From the NCBI RefSeq assembly GCF_963576615.1, contig NC_088708.1:2480001-2544000 (forward strand): 64,000 nt of DNA, in the 5' to 3' direction. The notes beneath the pieces were generated by a model. That model was not told where the DNA came from and ran no database searches. It saw only the letters and a program-made list of their open reading frames with translations. Made by a program: the position numbers and the translations under genes. The DNA is from Watersipora subatra (taxonomy: Eukaryota > Bryozoa > Gymnolaemata > Cheilostomatida > Watersiporidae). Positions 1 to 15,432 of this stretch are shown here, one piece after another (the stretch's first letter is position 1; the number at the start of each line of letters is the position of its first letter).

Positions 1-3000
1 CCAGGACAGATATACTGAAGATGTTTAATAAGAACCAGGACAGATATACTGAATATATCTAATAAGAACCAGGACAGATATACTGAAGATATCTAATAAG
101 AACCAGGACAGATATACTGAAGATATCTAATAAGAACCAGGACAGATATACTGAAGATATCTAATAAGAACCAGGACAGATATACTGGAAATATCTAATA
201 AGAACAAGGACAGATATACTGAAGATATCTAATAAGAACCAGAACGGATACACTAAAAATATCTAATAAGAACCAGGACAGATATACTGAGTATATCTAA
301 TAAGAACCAGAACAGATATACTGAAGATATCTAATAAGAACCAGGACAGATATACTGAAGATGTTTAATAAGAACCAGGACAGATATACTGAAGATATCT
401 AATAAGAACCAGGACAGATATACTGAGGATATTTAATAAGAACCGGGACAGATACACTGAAAATATTTAATAAGAACCAGGACAGATATACTGAGTATAT
501 TTAATAAGAACCAGGACAGATATACTGAAGATATCTAATAAGAACCAGGACAGATATACTGAAGATGTTTAATAAGAACCAGGACAGATATACTGAATAT
601 ATCTAATAAGAACCAGGACAGATATACTGAAGATATCTAATAAGAACCAGGACAGATATACTGAAGATACCTAATAAGAACAAGGACAGATATACTGAAG
701 ATATCTAATAAGAACCAGGACAGATATACTGAGGATATTTAATAAGAACCGGGACAGATACACTGAAAATATTTAATAAGAACCAGGGCAGATATACTGA
801 AGATATCTAATAAGAACAAGGACAGATATACTAGAGATATCTAATAAGAATAAGGACAGATACACTGAAGATACCTAATAAAAACGAGGACAGATATACT
901 GAAGATATCTAATAAGAACCGGGACAGATATACTGAAGATACCTAATAAAAACCGGGACAGATATACTGAAAATATCTAATAAGAACCAGGACAGATATA
1001 CTGAAGATATCTAATAAGAACCAGGACAGATATACTGAAGATATCTAATAAGAACCAGGACAGATATACTGAAGATACCTAATAAGAACCAGGACAGATA
1101 TACTGAAGATACCTAATAAGAACAAGGACAGATATACTGAAGATATCTAATAAGAACCAGGACAGATATACTGAAGATATCTAATAAGAACCAGGACAGA
1201 TATACTGAAGATATCTAATAAGAACCAGGACAGATATACTGAGGATATCTAATAAGAACCAGGACAGATATACTGAAGATATCTAATAAGAACCGGGACA
1301 GATATACTGAAGATGTTTAATAAGAACCAGGACAGATATACTGAATATATCTAATAAGAACCAGGACAGATATACTGAAGATATCTAATAAGAACCAGGA
1401 CAGATATACTGAAGATATCTAATAAGAACCAGGACAGATATACTGAAGATGTTTAATAAGAACCAGGACAGATATACTGAATATATCTAATAAGAACCAG
1501 GACAGATATACTGAAGATATCTAATAAGAACCAGGACAGATATACTGAAGATATCTAATAAGAACCAGGACAGATACACTGAAGATATCTAATAAGAACC
1601 AGGACAGATATACTGAGGATATCTAATAAGAACCGGGACAGATATACTGAAGATGTTTAATAAGAACCAGGACAGATATACTGAAGATATCTAATAAGAA
1701 CCAGGACAGATATACTGAAGATATCTAATAAGAACCAGGACAGATATACTGAATATATCTAATAAGAACCAGGACAGATATACTGAAGATATCTAATAAG
1801 AACCAGGACAGATATACTGAAGATATCTAATAAGAACCAGGACAGATATACTGAAGATGTTTAATAAGAACCAGGACAGATATACTGAATATATCTAATA
1901 AGAACCAGGACAGATATACTGAATATATCTAATAAGAACCAGGACAGATATACTGAAGATATCTAATAAGAACCAGGACAGATATACTGAAGATATCTAA
2001 TAAGAACCAGGACAGATATACTGAGGATATCTAATAAGAACCAGGACAGATATACTGAAGATATCTAATAAGAACCGGGACAGATATACTGAAGATGTTT
2101 AATAAGAACCAGGACAGATATACTGAATATATCTAATAAGAACCAGGACAGATACACTGAAGATATCTAATAAGAACCAGGACAGATATACTGAGGATAT
2201 CTAATAAGAACCAGGACAGATATACTGAAGATATCTAATAAGAACCGGGACAGATATACTGAAGATGTTTAATAAGAACCAGGACAGATATACTGAATAT
2301 ATCTAATAAGAACCAGGACAGATATACTGAAGATATCTAATAAGAACCAGGACAGATATACTGAAGATATCTAATAAGAACCAGGACAGATATACTGAAG
2401 ATGTTTAATAAGAACCAGGACAGATATACTGAATATATCTAATAAGAACCAGGACAGATATACTGAAGATATCTAATAAGAACCAGGACAGATATACTGA
2501 AGATATCTAATAAGAACCAGGACAGATATACTGAAGATGTTTAATAAGAACCAGGACAGATATACTGAATATATCTAATAAGAACCAGGACAGATATACT
2601 GAAGATATCTAATAAGAACCAGAACAGATATACTGAAGATATCTAATAAGAACCAGGACAGATATACTGAAGATATCTAATAAGAACCAGGACAGATATA
2701 CTGAAGATATCTAATAAGAACCAGGACAGATATACTGAGGATATCTAATAAGAACCAGGACAGATATACTGAAGATATCTAATAAGAACCAGGACAGATA
2801 TACTGAAGATGTCTAATAAGAACCAGGACAGATATACTGAAGATATCTAATAAGAACCAGGACAGATATACTGAAGATATCTAATAAGAACCAGGACAGA
2901 TATACTGAAGATATCTAATAAGAACCAGGACAGATATACTGAAGATATCTAATAAGAACCAGGACAGATATACTGAGGATATCTAATAAGAACCAGGACA

Positions 3001-6000
3001 GATATACTGAAGATATCTAATAAGAACCGGGACAGATATACTGAAGATGTTTAATAAGAACCAGGACAGATATACTGAATATATCTAATAAGAACCAGGA
3101 CAGATACACTGAAGATATCTAATAAGAACCAGGACAGATATACTGAGGATATCTAATAAGAACCAGGACAGATATACTGAAGATATCTAATAAGAACCGG
3201 GACAGATATACTGAAGATGTTTAATAAGAACCAGGACAGATATACTGAATATATCTAATAAGAACCAGGACAGATATACTGAAGATATCTAATAAGAACC
3301 AGGACAGATATACTGAAGATATCTAATAAGAACCAGGACAGATATACTGAAGATGTTTAATAAGAACCAGGACAGATATACTGAATATATCTAATAAGAA
3401 CCAGGACAGATATACTGAAGATATCTAATAAGAACCAGGACAGATATACTGAAGATATCTAATAAGAACCAGGACAGATATACTGAAGATGTTTAATAAG
3501 AACCAGGACAGATATACTGAATATATCTAATAAGAACCAGGACAGATATACTGAAGATATCTAATAAGAACCAGAACAGATATACTGAAGATATCTAATA
3601 AGAACCGGAACAAATATACTGCGGATATCTAATAAGAACCAGAACAGATATACTGAAGATATCTAATAAGAACCGGGACAGATATACTGAAGATATCTAA
3701 TAAGAACCGGGATAGATATACTGAAGATACCTAATAAGAACCAGGACAGATACACTGAAGATACCTAATAAGAACGAGGACAGATATACTGAAGATATCT
3801 AATAAGAACCAGGACAGATATACTGAAGATATCTAATAAGAACCAGGACAGATATACTGAAGATGTTTAATAAGAACCAGGACAGATATACTGAATATAT
3901 CTAATAAGAACAAGGACAGATATACTGAAGATATCTAATAAGAACCAGAACGGATACACTAAAAATATCTAATAAGAACCAGGACAGATATACTGAGTAT
4001 ATCTAATAAGAACCAGAACAGATATACTGAAGATATCTAATAAGAACAAGGACAGATACACTGAAGATACCTAATAAGAACGAGGACAGATATACTGAAA
4101 ATATCTAATAAGAACAAGGACAGATACACTGAAGATACCTAATAAGAACGAGGACAGATATACTGAAGATATCTAATAAGAACCGGAACAAATATACTGC
4201 GGATATCTAATAAGAACCAGGACAGATATACTGAAGATGTTTAATAAGAACCAGGACAGATATACTGAATATATCTAATAAGAACCAGGACAGATATACT
4301 GAAGATATCTAATAAGAACCAGGACAGATATACTGAAGATATCTAATAAGAACCAGGACAGATATACTGAAGATATCTAATAAGAACCAGGACAGATATA
4401 CTGGAAATATCTAATAAGAACAAGGACAGATATACTGAAGATATCTAATAAGAACCAGAACGGATACACTAAAAATATCTAATAAGAACCAGGACAGATA
4501 TACTGAGTATATCTAATAAGAACCAGAACAGATATACTGAAGATATCTAATAAGAACCAGGACAGATATACTGAAGATGTTTAATAAGAACCAGGACAGA
4601 TATACTGAGGATATCTAATAAGAACCAGGACAGATATACTGAGGATATTTAATAAGAACCGGGACAGATACACTGAAAATATTTAATAAGAACCAGGACA
4701 GATATACTGAGTATATTTAATAAGAACCAGGACAGATATACTGAAGATATCTAATAAGAACCAGGACAGATATACTGAAGATGTTTAATAAGAACCAGGA
4801 CAGATATACTGAATATATCTAATAAGAACCAGGACAGATATACTGAAGATATCTAATAAGAACCAGGACAGATATACTGAAGATACCTAATAAGAACAAG
4901 GACAGATATACTGAAGATATCTAATAAGAACCAGGACAGATATACTGAGGATATTTAATAAGAACCGGGACAGATACACTGAAAATATTTAATAAGAACC
5001 AGGACAGATATACTGAAGATATCTAATAAGAACAAGGACAGATATACTAGAGATATCTAATAAGAATAAGGACAGATACACTGAAGATACCTAATAAAAA
5101 CGAGGACAGATATACTGAAGATATCTAATAAGAACCGGGACAGATATACTGAAGATACCTAATAAAAACCGGGACAGATATACTGAAAATATCTAATAAG
5201 AACCAGGACAGATATACTGAAGATATCTAATAAGAACCAGGACAGATATACTGAAGATATCTAATAAGAACCAGGACAGATATACTGAAGATACCTAATA
5301 AGAACCAGGACAGATATACTGAAGATACCTAATAAGAACAAGGACAGATATACTGAAGATATCTAATAAGAACCAGGACAGATATACTGAAGATATCTAA
5401 TAAGAACCAGGACAGATATACTGAAGATATCTAATAAGAACCAGGACAGATATACTGAGGATATCTAATAAGAACCAGGACAGATATACTGAAGATATCT
5501 AATAAGAACCGGGACAGATATACTGAAGATGTTTAATAAGAACCAGGACAGATATACTGAATATATCTAATAAGAACCAGGACAGATATACTGAAGATAT
5601 CTAATAAGAACCAGGACAGATATACTGAAGATATCTAATAAGAACCAGGACAGATATACTGAAGATGTTTAATAAGAACCAGGACAGATATACTGAATAT
5701 ATCTAATAAGAACCAGGACAGATATACTGAAGATATCTAATAAGAACCAGGACAGATATACTGAAGATATCTAATAAGAACCAGGACAGATATACTGAAG
5801 ATGTTTAATAAGAACCAGGACAGATATACTGAATATATCTAATAAGAACCAGGACAGATATACTGAAGATATCTAATAAGAACCAGGACAGATATACTGA
5901 AGATATCTAATAAGAACCAGGACAGATATACTGAAGATGTTTAATAAGAACCAGGACAGATATACTGAATATATCTAATAAGAACCAGGACAGATATACT

Positions 6001-9000
6001 GAAGATATCTAATAAGAACCAGAACAGATATACTGAAGATATCTAATAAGAACCAGGACAGATATACTGAAGATATCTAATAAGAACCAGGACAGATATA
6101 CTGAAGATATCTAATAAGAACCAGGACAGATATACTGAGGATATCTAATAAGAACCAGGACAGATATACTGAAGATATCTAATAAGAACCAGGACAGATA
6201 TACTGAAGATGTCTAATAAGAACCAGGACAGATATACTGAAGATATCTAATAAGAACCAGGACAGATATACTGAAGATATCTAATAAGAACCAGGACAGA
6301 TATACTGAAGATATCTAATAAGAACCAGAACGGATACACTAAAAATATCTAATAAGAACCAGGACAGATATACTGAGTATATCTAATAAGAACCAGAACA
6401 GATATACTGAAGATATCTAATAAGAACCAGGACAGATATACTGAAGATGTTTAATAAGAACCAGGACAGATATACTGAGGATATCTAATAAGAACCAGGA
6501 CAGATATACTGAGGATATTTAATAAGAACCGGGACAGATACACTGAAAATATTTAATAAGAACCAGGACAGATATACTGAGTATATTTAATAAGAACCAG
6601 GACAGATATACTGAAGATATCTAATAAGAACCAGGACAGATATACTGAAGATGTTTAATAAGAACCAGGACAGATATACTGAATATATCTAATAAGAACC
6701 AGGACAGATATACTGAAGATATCTAATAAGAACCAGGACAGATATACTGAAGATACCTAATAAGAACAAGGACAGATATACTGAAGATATCTAATAAGAA
6801 CCAGGACAGATATACTGAGGATATTTAATAAGAACCGGGACAGATACACTGAAAATATTTAATAAGAACCAGGACAGATATACTGAAGATATCTAATAAG
6901 AACAAGGACAGATATACTAGAGATATCTAATAAGAATAAGGACAGATACACTGAAGATACCTAATAAAAACGAGGACAGATATACTGAAGATATCTAATA
7001 AGAACCGGGACAGATATACTGAAGATACCTAATAAAAACCGGGACAGATATACTGAAAATATCTAATAAGAACCAGGACAGATATACTGAAGATATCTAA
7101 TAAGAACCAGGACAGATATACTGAAGATATCTAATAAGAACCAGGACAGATATACTGAAGATACCTAATAAGAACCAGGACAGATATACTGAAGATACCT
7201 AATAAGAACAAGGACAGATATACTGAAGATATCTAATAAGAACCAGGACAGATATACTGAAGATATCTAATAAGAACCAGGACAGATATACTGAAGATAT
7301 CTAATAAGAACCAGGACAGATATACTGAGGATATCTAATAAGAACCAGGACAGATATACTGAAGATATCTAATAAGAACCGGGACAGATATACTGAAGAT
7401 GTTTAATAAGAACCAGGACAGATATACTGAATATATCTAATAAGAACCAGGACAGATATACTGAAGATATCTAATAAGAACCAGGACAGATATACTGAAG
7501 ATATCTAATAAGAACCAGGACAGATATACTGAAGATGTTTAATAAGAACCAGGACAGATATACTGAATATATCTAATAAGAACCAGGACAGATATACTGA
7601 AGATATCTAATAAGAACCAGGACAGATATACTGAAGATATCTAATAAGAACCAGGACAGATATACTGAAGATGTTTAATAAGAACCAGGACAGATATACT
7701 GAATATATCTAATAAGAACCAGGACAGATATACTGAAGATATCTAATAAGAACCAGGACAGATATACTGAAGATATCTAATAAGAACCAGGACAGATATA
7801 CTGAAGATGTTTAATAAGAACCAGGACAGATATACTGAATATATCTAATAAGAACCAGGACAGATATACTGAAGATATCTAATAAGAACCAGAACAGATA
7901 TACTGAAGATATCTAATAAGAACCAGGACAGATATACTGAAGATATCTAATAAGAACCAGGACAGATATACTGAAGATATCTAATAAGAACCAGGACAGA
8001 TATACTGAGGATATCTAATAAGAACCAGGACAGATATACTGAAGATATCTAATAAGAACCAGGACAGATATACTGAAGATGTCTAATAAGAACCAGGACA
8101 GATATACTGAAGATATCTAATAAGAACCAGGACAGATATACTGAAGATATCTAATAAGAACCAGGACAGATATACTGAAGATATCTAATAAGAACCAGGA
8201 CAGATATACTGAAGATATCTAATAAGAACCAGGACAGATATACTGAGGATATCTAATAAGAACCAGGACAGATATACTGAAGATATCTAATAAGAACCGG
8301 GACAGATATACTGAAGATGTTTAATAAGAACCAGGACAGATATACTGAATATATCTAATAAGAACCAGGACAGATACACTGAAGATATCTAATAAGAACC
8401 AGGACAGATATACTGAGGATATCTAATAAGAACCAGGACAGATATACTGAAGATATCTAATAAGAACCGGGACAGATATACTGAAGATGTTTAATAAGAA
8501 CCAGGACAGATATACTGAATATATCTAATAAGAACCAGGACAGATATACTGAAGATATCTAATAAGAACCAGGACAGATATACTGAAGATATCTAATAAG
8601 AACCAGGACAGATATACTGAAGATGTTTAATAAGAACCAGGACAGATATACTGAATATATCTAATAAGAACCAGGACAGATATACTGAAGATATCTAATA
8701 AGAACCAGGACAGATATACTGAAGATATCTAATAAGAACCAGGACAGATATACTGAAGATGTTTAATAAGAACCAGGACAGATATACTGAATATATCTAA
8801 TAAGAACCAGGACAGATATACTGAAGATATCTAATAAGAACCAGAACAGATATACTGAAGATATCTAATAAGAACCGGAACAAATATACTGCGGATATCT
8901 AATAAGAACCAGAACAGATATACTGAAGATATCTAATAAGAACCGGGACAGATATACTGAAGATATCTAATAAGAACCGGGATAGATATACTGAAGATAC

Positions 9001-12000
9001 CTAATAAGAACCAGGACAGATATACTGAAGATATCTAATAAGAACCAGGACAGATATACTGAAGATATCTAATAAGAACCGGGATAGATATACTGAAGAT
9101 ATCTAATAAGAACCAGGACAGATATACTGAAGATATCTAATAAGAACCAGGACAGATATACTGAATATATCTAATAAGAACCAGGACAGATATACTGAAG
9201 ATATCTAATAAGAACCGGGACAGATATACTGAAGATATCTAATAAGAACCGGGATAGATATACTGAAGATATCTAATAAGAACCAGGACAGATATACTGA
9301 AGATATCTAATAAGAACCAGGACAGATATACTGAAGATATCTAATAAGAACCGGGACAGATATACTGAGTATATCTAATAAGAACCAGGACAGATATACT
9401 GAAGATATCTAATAAGAACCGGGACAGATATACTGAAGATATCTAATAAGAACCGGGATAGATATACTGAAGATATCTAATAAGAACCAGGACAGATATA
9501 CTGAAGATATCTAATAAGAACCGGGACAGATATACTGAAGATATCTAATAAGAACCAGGACAGATATACTGAAGATATCTAATAAGAACCAGGACAGATA
9601 TACTGAGTATATCTAATAAGAACCAGGACAGATATACTGAGTATATCTAATAAGAACCAGGACAGATATACTGAAGATATCTAATAAGAACCAGGACAGA
9701 TATACTGAGTATATCTAATAAGAACCAGGACAGATATACTGAAGATATCTAATAAGAACCGGGACAGATATACTGAAGATATCTAATAAGAACCGGGATA
9801 GATATACTGAAGATATCTAATAAGAACCAGGACAGATATACTGAAGATATCTAATAAGAACCGGGACAGATATACTGAAGATATCTAATAAGAACCAGGA
9901 CAGATATACTGAAGATATCTAATAAGAACAAGGACAGATATACTGAAGATATCTAATAAGAACCAGGACAGATATACTGAAGATATCTAATAAGAACCGG
10001 AACAAATATACTGCGGATATCTAATAAGAACCGGGACAGATATACTGAAGATATCTAATAAGAACCAGGACAGATATACTGAAGATACCTAATAAGAACC
10101 AGGACAGATATACTGAAGATATCTAAGAAGAACCAGGACAGATATACTGAAGATGTTTAATAAGAACCAGGACAGATATACTGAATATATCTAATAACAA
10201 CCGGGACAGATATACTGAATATATCTAATAAGAACCGGGACAGATATACTGAAAATATCTAATAAGAACAAGGACAGATATACTGAAGATATCTAATAAG
10301 AACAAGGACAGATATACTGAAGATATCTAATAAGAACCAGGACAGATATACTGAAGATATCTAATAAGAACCAGGACAGATATACTGAAGATGTTTAATA
10401 AGAACCAGGACAGATATACTGAATATATCTAATAAGAACAAGGACAGATATACTGAAGATATCTAATAAGAACCAGGACAGATATACTGAAGATATCTAA
10501 TAAGAACCGGAACAAATATACTGCGGATATCTAATAAGAACCGGGACAGATATACTGAAGATATCTAATAAGAACCAGGACAGATATACTGAAGATATCT
10601 AATAAGAACCAGGACAAATATACTGAATATATCTAATAAGAACCAGGACAGATATACTGCGGATATCTAATAAGAACCGGGACAGATATACTGAAGATAT
10701 CTAATAAGAACCAGGACAGATATACTGAAGATGTTTAATAAGAACCAGGACAGATATACTGAAGATGTTTAATAAGAACCAGGACAGATATACTGAATAT
10801 ATCTAATAAGAACAAGGACAGATATACTGAAGATATCTAATAAGAACCAGGACAGATATACTGAAGATATCTAATAAGAACCGGAACAAATATACTGCGG
10901 ATATCTAATAAGAACCGGGACAGATATACTGAAGATATCTAATAAGAACCAGGACAGATATACTGAAGATGTTTAATAAGAACCAGGACAGATATACTGA
11001 ATATATCTAATAAGAACAAGGACAGATATACTGAAGATATCTAATAAGAACCAGGACAGATATACTGAAGATATCTAATAAGAACCGGAACAAATATACT
11101 GCGGATATCTAATAAGAACCGGGACAGATATACTGAAGATATCTAATAAGAACCAGGACAGATATACTGAAGATATCTAATAAGAACCAGGACAAATATA
11201 CTGAATATATCTAATAAGAACCAGGACAGATATACTGAAGATGTTTAATAAGAACCAGGACAGATATACTGAATATATCTAATAAGAACCGGGACAGATA
11301 TACTGAATATATCTAATAAGAACCGGGACAGATGTACTGAAGATATCTAATAAGAACCAGGACAGATATACTGAAGATATCTAATAAGAACAAGGACAGA
11401 TATACTGAAGATATCTAATAAGAACCAGGACAGATACACTGAAGATATCTAATAAGAACCAGGACAGATATACTGAAGATGTTTAATAAGAACCAGGACA
11501 GATATACTGAAGATATCTAATAAGAACCGGGACAGATATACTGAAGATATCTAATAAGAACCAGGACAGATATACTGAAGATATCTAATAAGAACCAGGA
11601 CAGATATACTGAAGATGTTTAATAAGAACAAGGACAGATATACTGAATATATCTAATAAGAACCAGGACAGATATACTGAATATATCTAATAAGAACCGG
11701 GACAGATATACTGAATATATCTAATAAGAACCAGGACAGATATACTGAAGATATCTAATAAGAACCAGGACAGATATACTGAAGATATCTAATAAGAACC
11801 GGGACAGATATACTGAAGATATCTAATAAGAACCAGGACAGATATACTGAAGATATCTAATAAGAACCAGGACAGATATACTGAAGATGTTTAATAAGAA
11901 CAAGGACAGATATACTGAATATATCTAATAAGAACCAGGACAGATATACTGAATATATCTAATAAGAACCAGGACAGATATACTGAAGATATCTAATAAG

Positions 12001-14812
12001 AACCAGGACAGATATACTAGAGATATCTAATAAGAACCAGGACAGATATACTGAAGATATCTAATAAGAACCAGGACAGATATACTGAAGATGTTTAATA
12101 AGAACCAGGACAGATATACTGAATATATCTAATAAGAACCAGGACAGATATACTGAAGATATCTAATAAGAACCAGAACAGATATACTGAAGATATCTAA
12201 TAAGAACCGGAACAAATATACTGCGGATATCTAATAAGAACCGGGACAGATATACTGAAGATACCTAATAAGAACCAGGACAGATATACTGAAGATATCT
12301 AATAAGAACCAGGACAGATACACTGAAGATATCTAATAAGAACAAGGACAGATATACTGAAGATATCTAATAAGAACCGGGACAGATATACTGCGGATAT
12401 CTAATAAGAACAAGGACAGATATACTGAAGATATCTAATAAGAACCAGGACAGATATACTGAAGATATCTAATAAGAACCAGGACAGATATGCTGAAAAT
12501 GTTTAATAAGAACCAGGACAGATATACTGAATATATCTAATAAGAACCAGGACAGATATACTGAAGATATCTAATAAGAACCAGAACAGATATACTGAAG
12601 ATATCTAATAAGAACCGGAACAGATATACTGAAGATATCTAATAAGAACCAGAACAGATATACTGAAGATATCTAATAAGAACCAGAACAGATATACTGA
12701 AGATATCTAATAAGAACCGGAACAGATATACTGAAGATATCTAATAAGAACCAGAACAGATATACTGCGGATATCTAATAAGAACCGGGACAGATATACT
12801 GAAGATATCTAATAAGAACCAGAACAGATATACTGAAGATATCTAATAAGAACCGGAACAGATATACTGAAGATATCTAATAAGAACCAGGACAGATATA
12901 CTGAGTATATCTAATAAGAACCGGGACAGATATACTGAAGATATCTAATAAGAACCGGGACAGATATACTGAAGATATCTAATAAGAACAAGGACAGATA
13001 TACTGAAGATGTTTAATAAGAACCAGGACAGATATACTGAATATATCTAATAAGAACCAGGACAGATATACTGAAGATATCTAATAAGAACCAGGACAGA
13101 TATACTAGAGATATCTAATAAGAACCAGGACAGATATACTGAAGATATCTAATAAGAACCAGGACAGATATACTGAAGATGTTTAATAAGAACCAGGACA
13201 GATATACTGAATATATCTAATAAGAACCAGGACAGATATACTGAAGATATCTAATAAGAACCAGAACAGATATACTGAAGATATCTAATAAGAACCGGAA
13301 CAGATATACTGAAGATATCTAATAAGAACCAGAACAGATATACTGAAGATATCTAATAAGAACCAGGACAGATATACTAGAGATATCTAATAAGAACCAG
13401 GACAGATATACTGAAGATATCTAATAAGAACCAGGACAGATATACTGAAGATGTTTAATAAGAACCAGGACAGATATACTGAATATATCTAATAAGAACC
13501 AGGACAGATATACTGAAGATATCTAATAAGAACCAGAACAGATATACTGCGGATATCTAATAAGAACCGGGACAGATATACTGAAGATATCTAATAAGAA
13601 CCAGGACAGATATACTGAAGATGTTTAATAAGAACCAGGACAGATATACTGAATATATCTAATAAGAACCAGGACAGATATACTGAAGATATCTAATAAG
13701 AACCAGGACAGATATACTAGAGATATCTAATAAGAACCAGGACAGATATACTGAAGATATCTAATAAGAACCAGGACAGATATACTAGAGATATCTAATA
13801 AGAACCAGGACAGATATACTAGAGATATCTAATAAGAACCAGGACAGATATACTGAAGATATCTAATAAGAACCAGGACAGATATACTGAAGATGTTTAA
13901 TAAGAACCAGGACAGATATACTGAATATATCTAATAAGAACCAGGACAGATATACTGAAGATGTTTAATAAGAACCAGGACAGATATACTGAATATATCT
14001 AATAAGAACCAGGACAGATATACTGAAGATATCTAATAAGAACCAGGACAGATATACTAGAGATATCTAATAAGAACCAGGACAGATATACTAGAGATAT
14101 CTAATAAGAACCAGGACAGATATACTGAAGATATCTAATAAGAACCAGGACAGATATACTGAAGATGTTTAATAAGAACCAGGACAGATATACTGAATAT
14201 ATCTAATAAGAACCAGGACAGATATACTGAAGATATCTAATAAGAACCAGGACAGATATACTAGAAATATCTAATAAGAACCAGGACAGATATACTGAAG
14301 ATATCTAATAAGAACCAGGACAGATATACTGAAGATGTTTAATAAGAACCAGGACAGATATACTGAATATATCTAATAAGAACCAGGACAGATATACTGA
14401 AGATATCTAATAAGAACCAGAACAGATATACTGCGGATATCTAATAAGAACCGGGACAGATATACTGAAGATATCTAATAAGAACCAGGACAGATATACT
14501 GAAGATATCTAATAAGAACCAGGACAGATATACTGAGGATATCTAATAAGAACCAGGACAGATATACTGAAGATATCTAATAAGAACCAGGACAGATATA
14601 CTGAAGATACCTAATAAGAACCAGGACAGATATACTGAATATATCTAATAAGAACCAGGACAGATATACTGAAGATATCTAATAAGAACCAGGACAGATA
14701 TACTGAAGATATCTAATAAGAACCAGGACAGATATACTGAAGATATCTAATAAGAACAAGGACAGATGTACTGAAGATATCTAATAAGAACCAGGACAGA
14801 TATATTGAAGAC
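1..14812. repeat. 34-bp satellite array with higher-order structure
   Basis: About 435 head-to-tail copies of a 34-bp unit (core GACAGATATACTGAAGATAT followed by CTAATAAGAACCAG), reaching the left edge. Copies differ by a few recurrent substitutions (GATGTTT, GAATATAT, CCGGGAC, AACAAGG, TGCGGAT). Strings of such variants recur at fixed offsets that are exact multiples of 34. The 235-1200 pattern returns 4216 bp later. 4451-6320 is repeated almost exactly at 6321-8190 (1870 bp, 55 units). About 2600-3730 returns at 7870-9000 (5270 bp). The units carry TAATAA and no open frame. The last unit degenerates near 14812. No gene is inside. Confidence 0.97.
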
Positions 14813-15432
14813 ACCGAGAGTTGTGGGAGAGACATAATTCCTAATACAATACATTGTACGTTGGCTATACTGTTGCGAAATTTGAATAAATAAATTAGAA
14901 ACATCAAATAAAGCATAAAACAAAAGAACAACACTAACTTCTCTTCATTTGTCCTGTCCTCAGAAACGTGATTAGAAGAACCTTTAGGAACGGATAGAGG
15001 AGACTCCTCATTGTAACAAGCTATAAAAACAACCACAGAATCTGTAGAGTAACAACACACACCGCCTTTGTATTTTTATCCATTTATTTTTTCCTTGCGG
15101 CAACGTGGGTTATCAGTTTGTTGCATCGTCAACCCCAAAATATATGATACCTATCTATATAGAGAGCATAGCTTATTTTAAAATATTGAAAAACCCCAAT
15201 CATTTAAAAAATATTCCAACTTTTTAATCAAAACCATGAATATTTCTAAATGTGTTGTGTTGCTATTGATTTTATAGGCTGCATTAGAGTCAAGAATTTT
15301 AATGCATGCAGTAGTGGTAAAAAATCAAAAATCAAAGGACATTTTTTGTATGGATGCTGCAAGAAAAAGAGAGCAAGTAATTGTGTTTATTTTAGCACAT
15401 TTCCAATCAGCTTTGCAAACTATTAGTTGTTG
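14813..15432. other. Unique sequence between satellite and gene end; minus-strand poly(A) signal
   Basis: No exon recognised. On the minus strand an AATAAA hexamer lies at 15391-15386, about 42 nt after the stop codon of the minus-strand gene that ends at 15433, so it is the likely poly(A) signal of that gene. A 115-codon minus frame here (15060-14713) runs into the satellite and looks fortuitous. Confidence 0.5.

Noticed and set aside
1-14812. CRISPR-like regular repeats
   Set aside because: There are no unique spacers between units and the genome is eukaryotic. It is a simple satellite.
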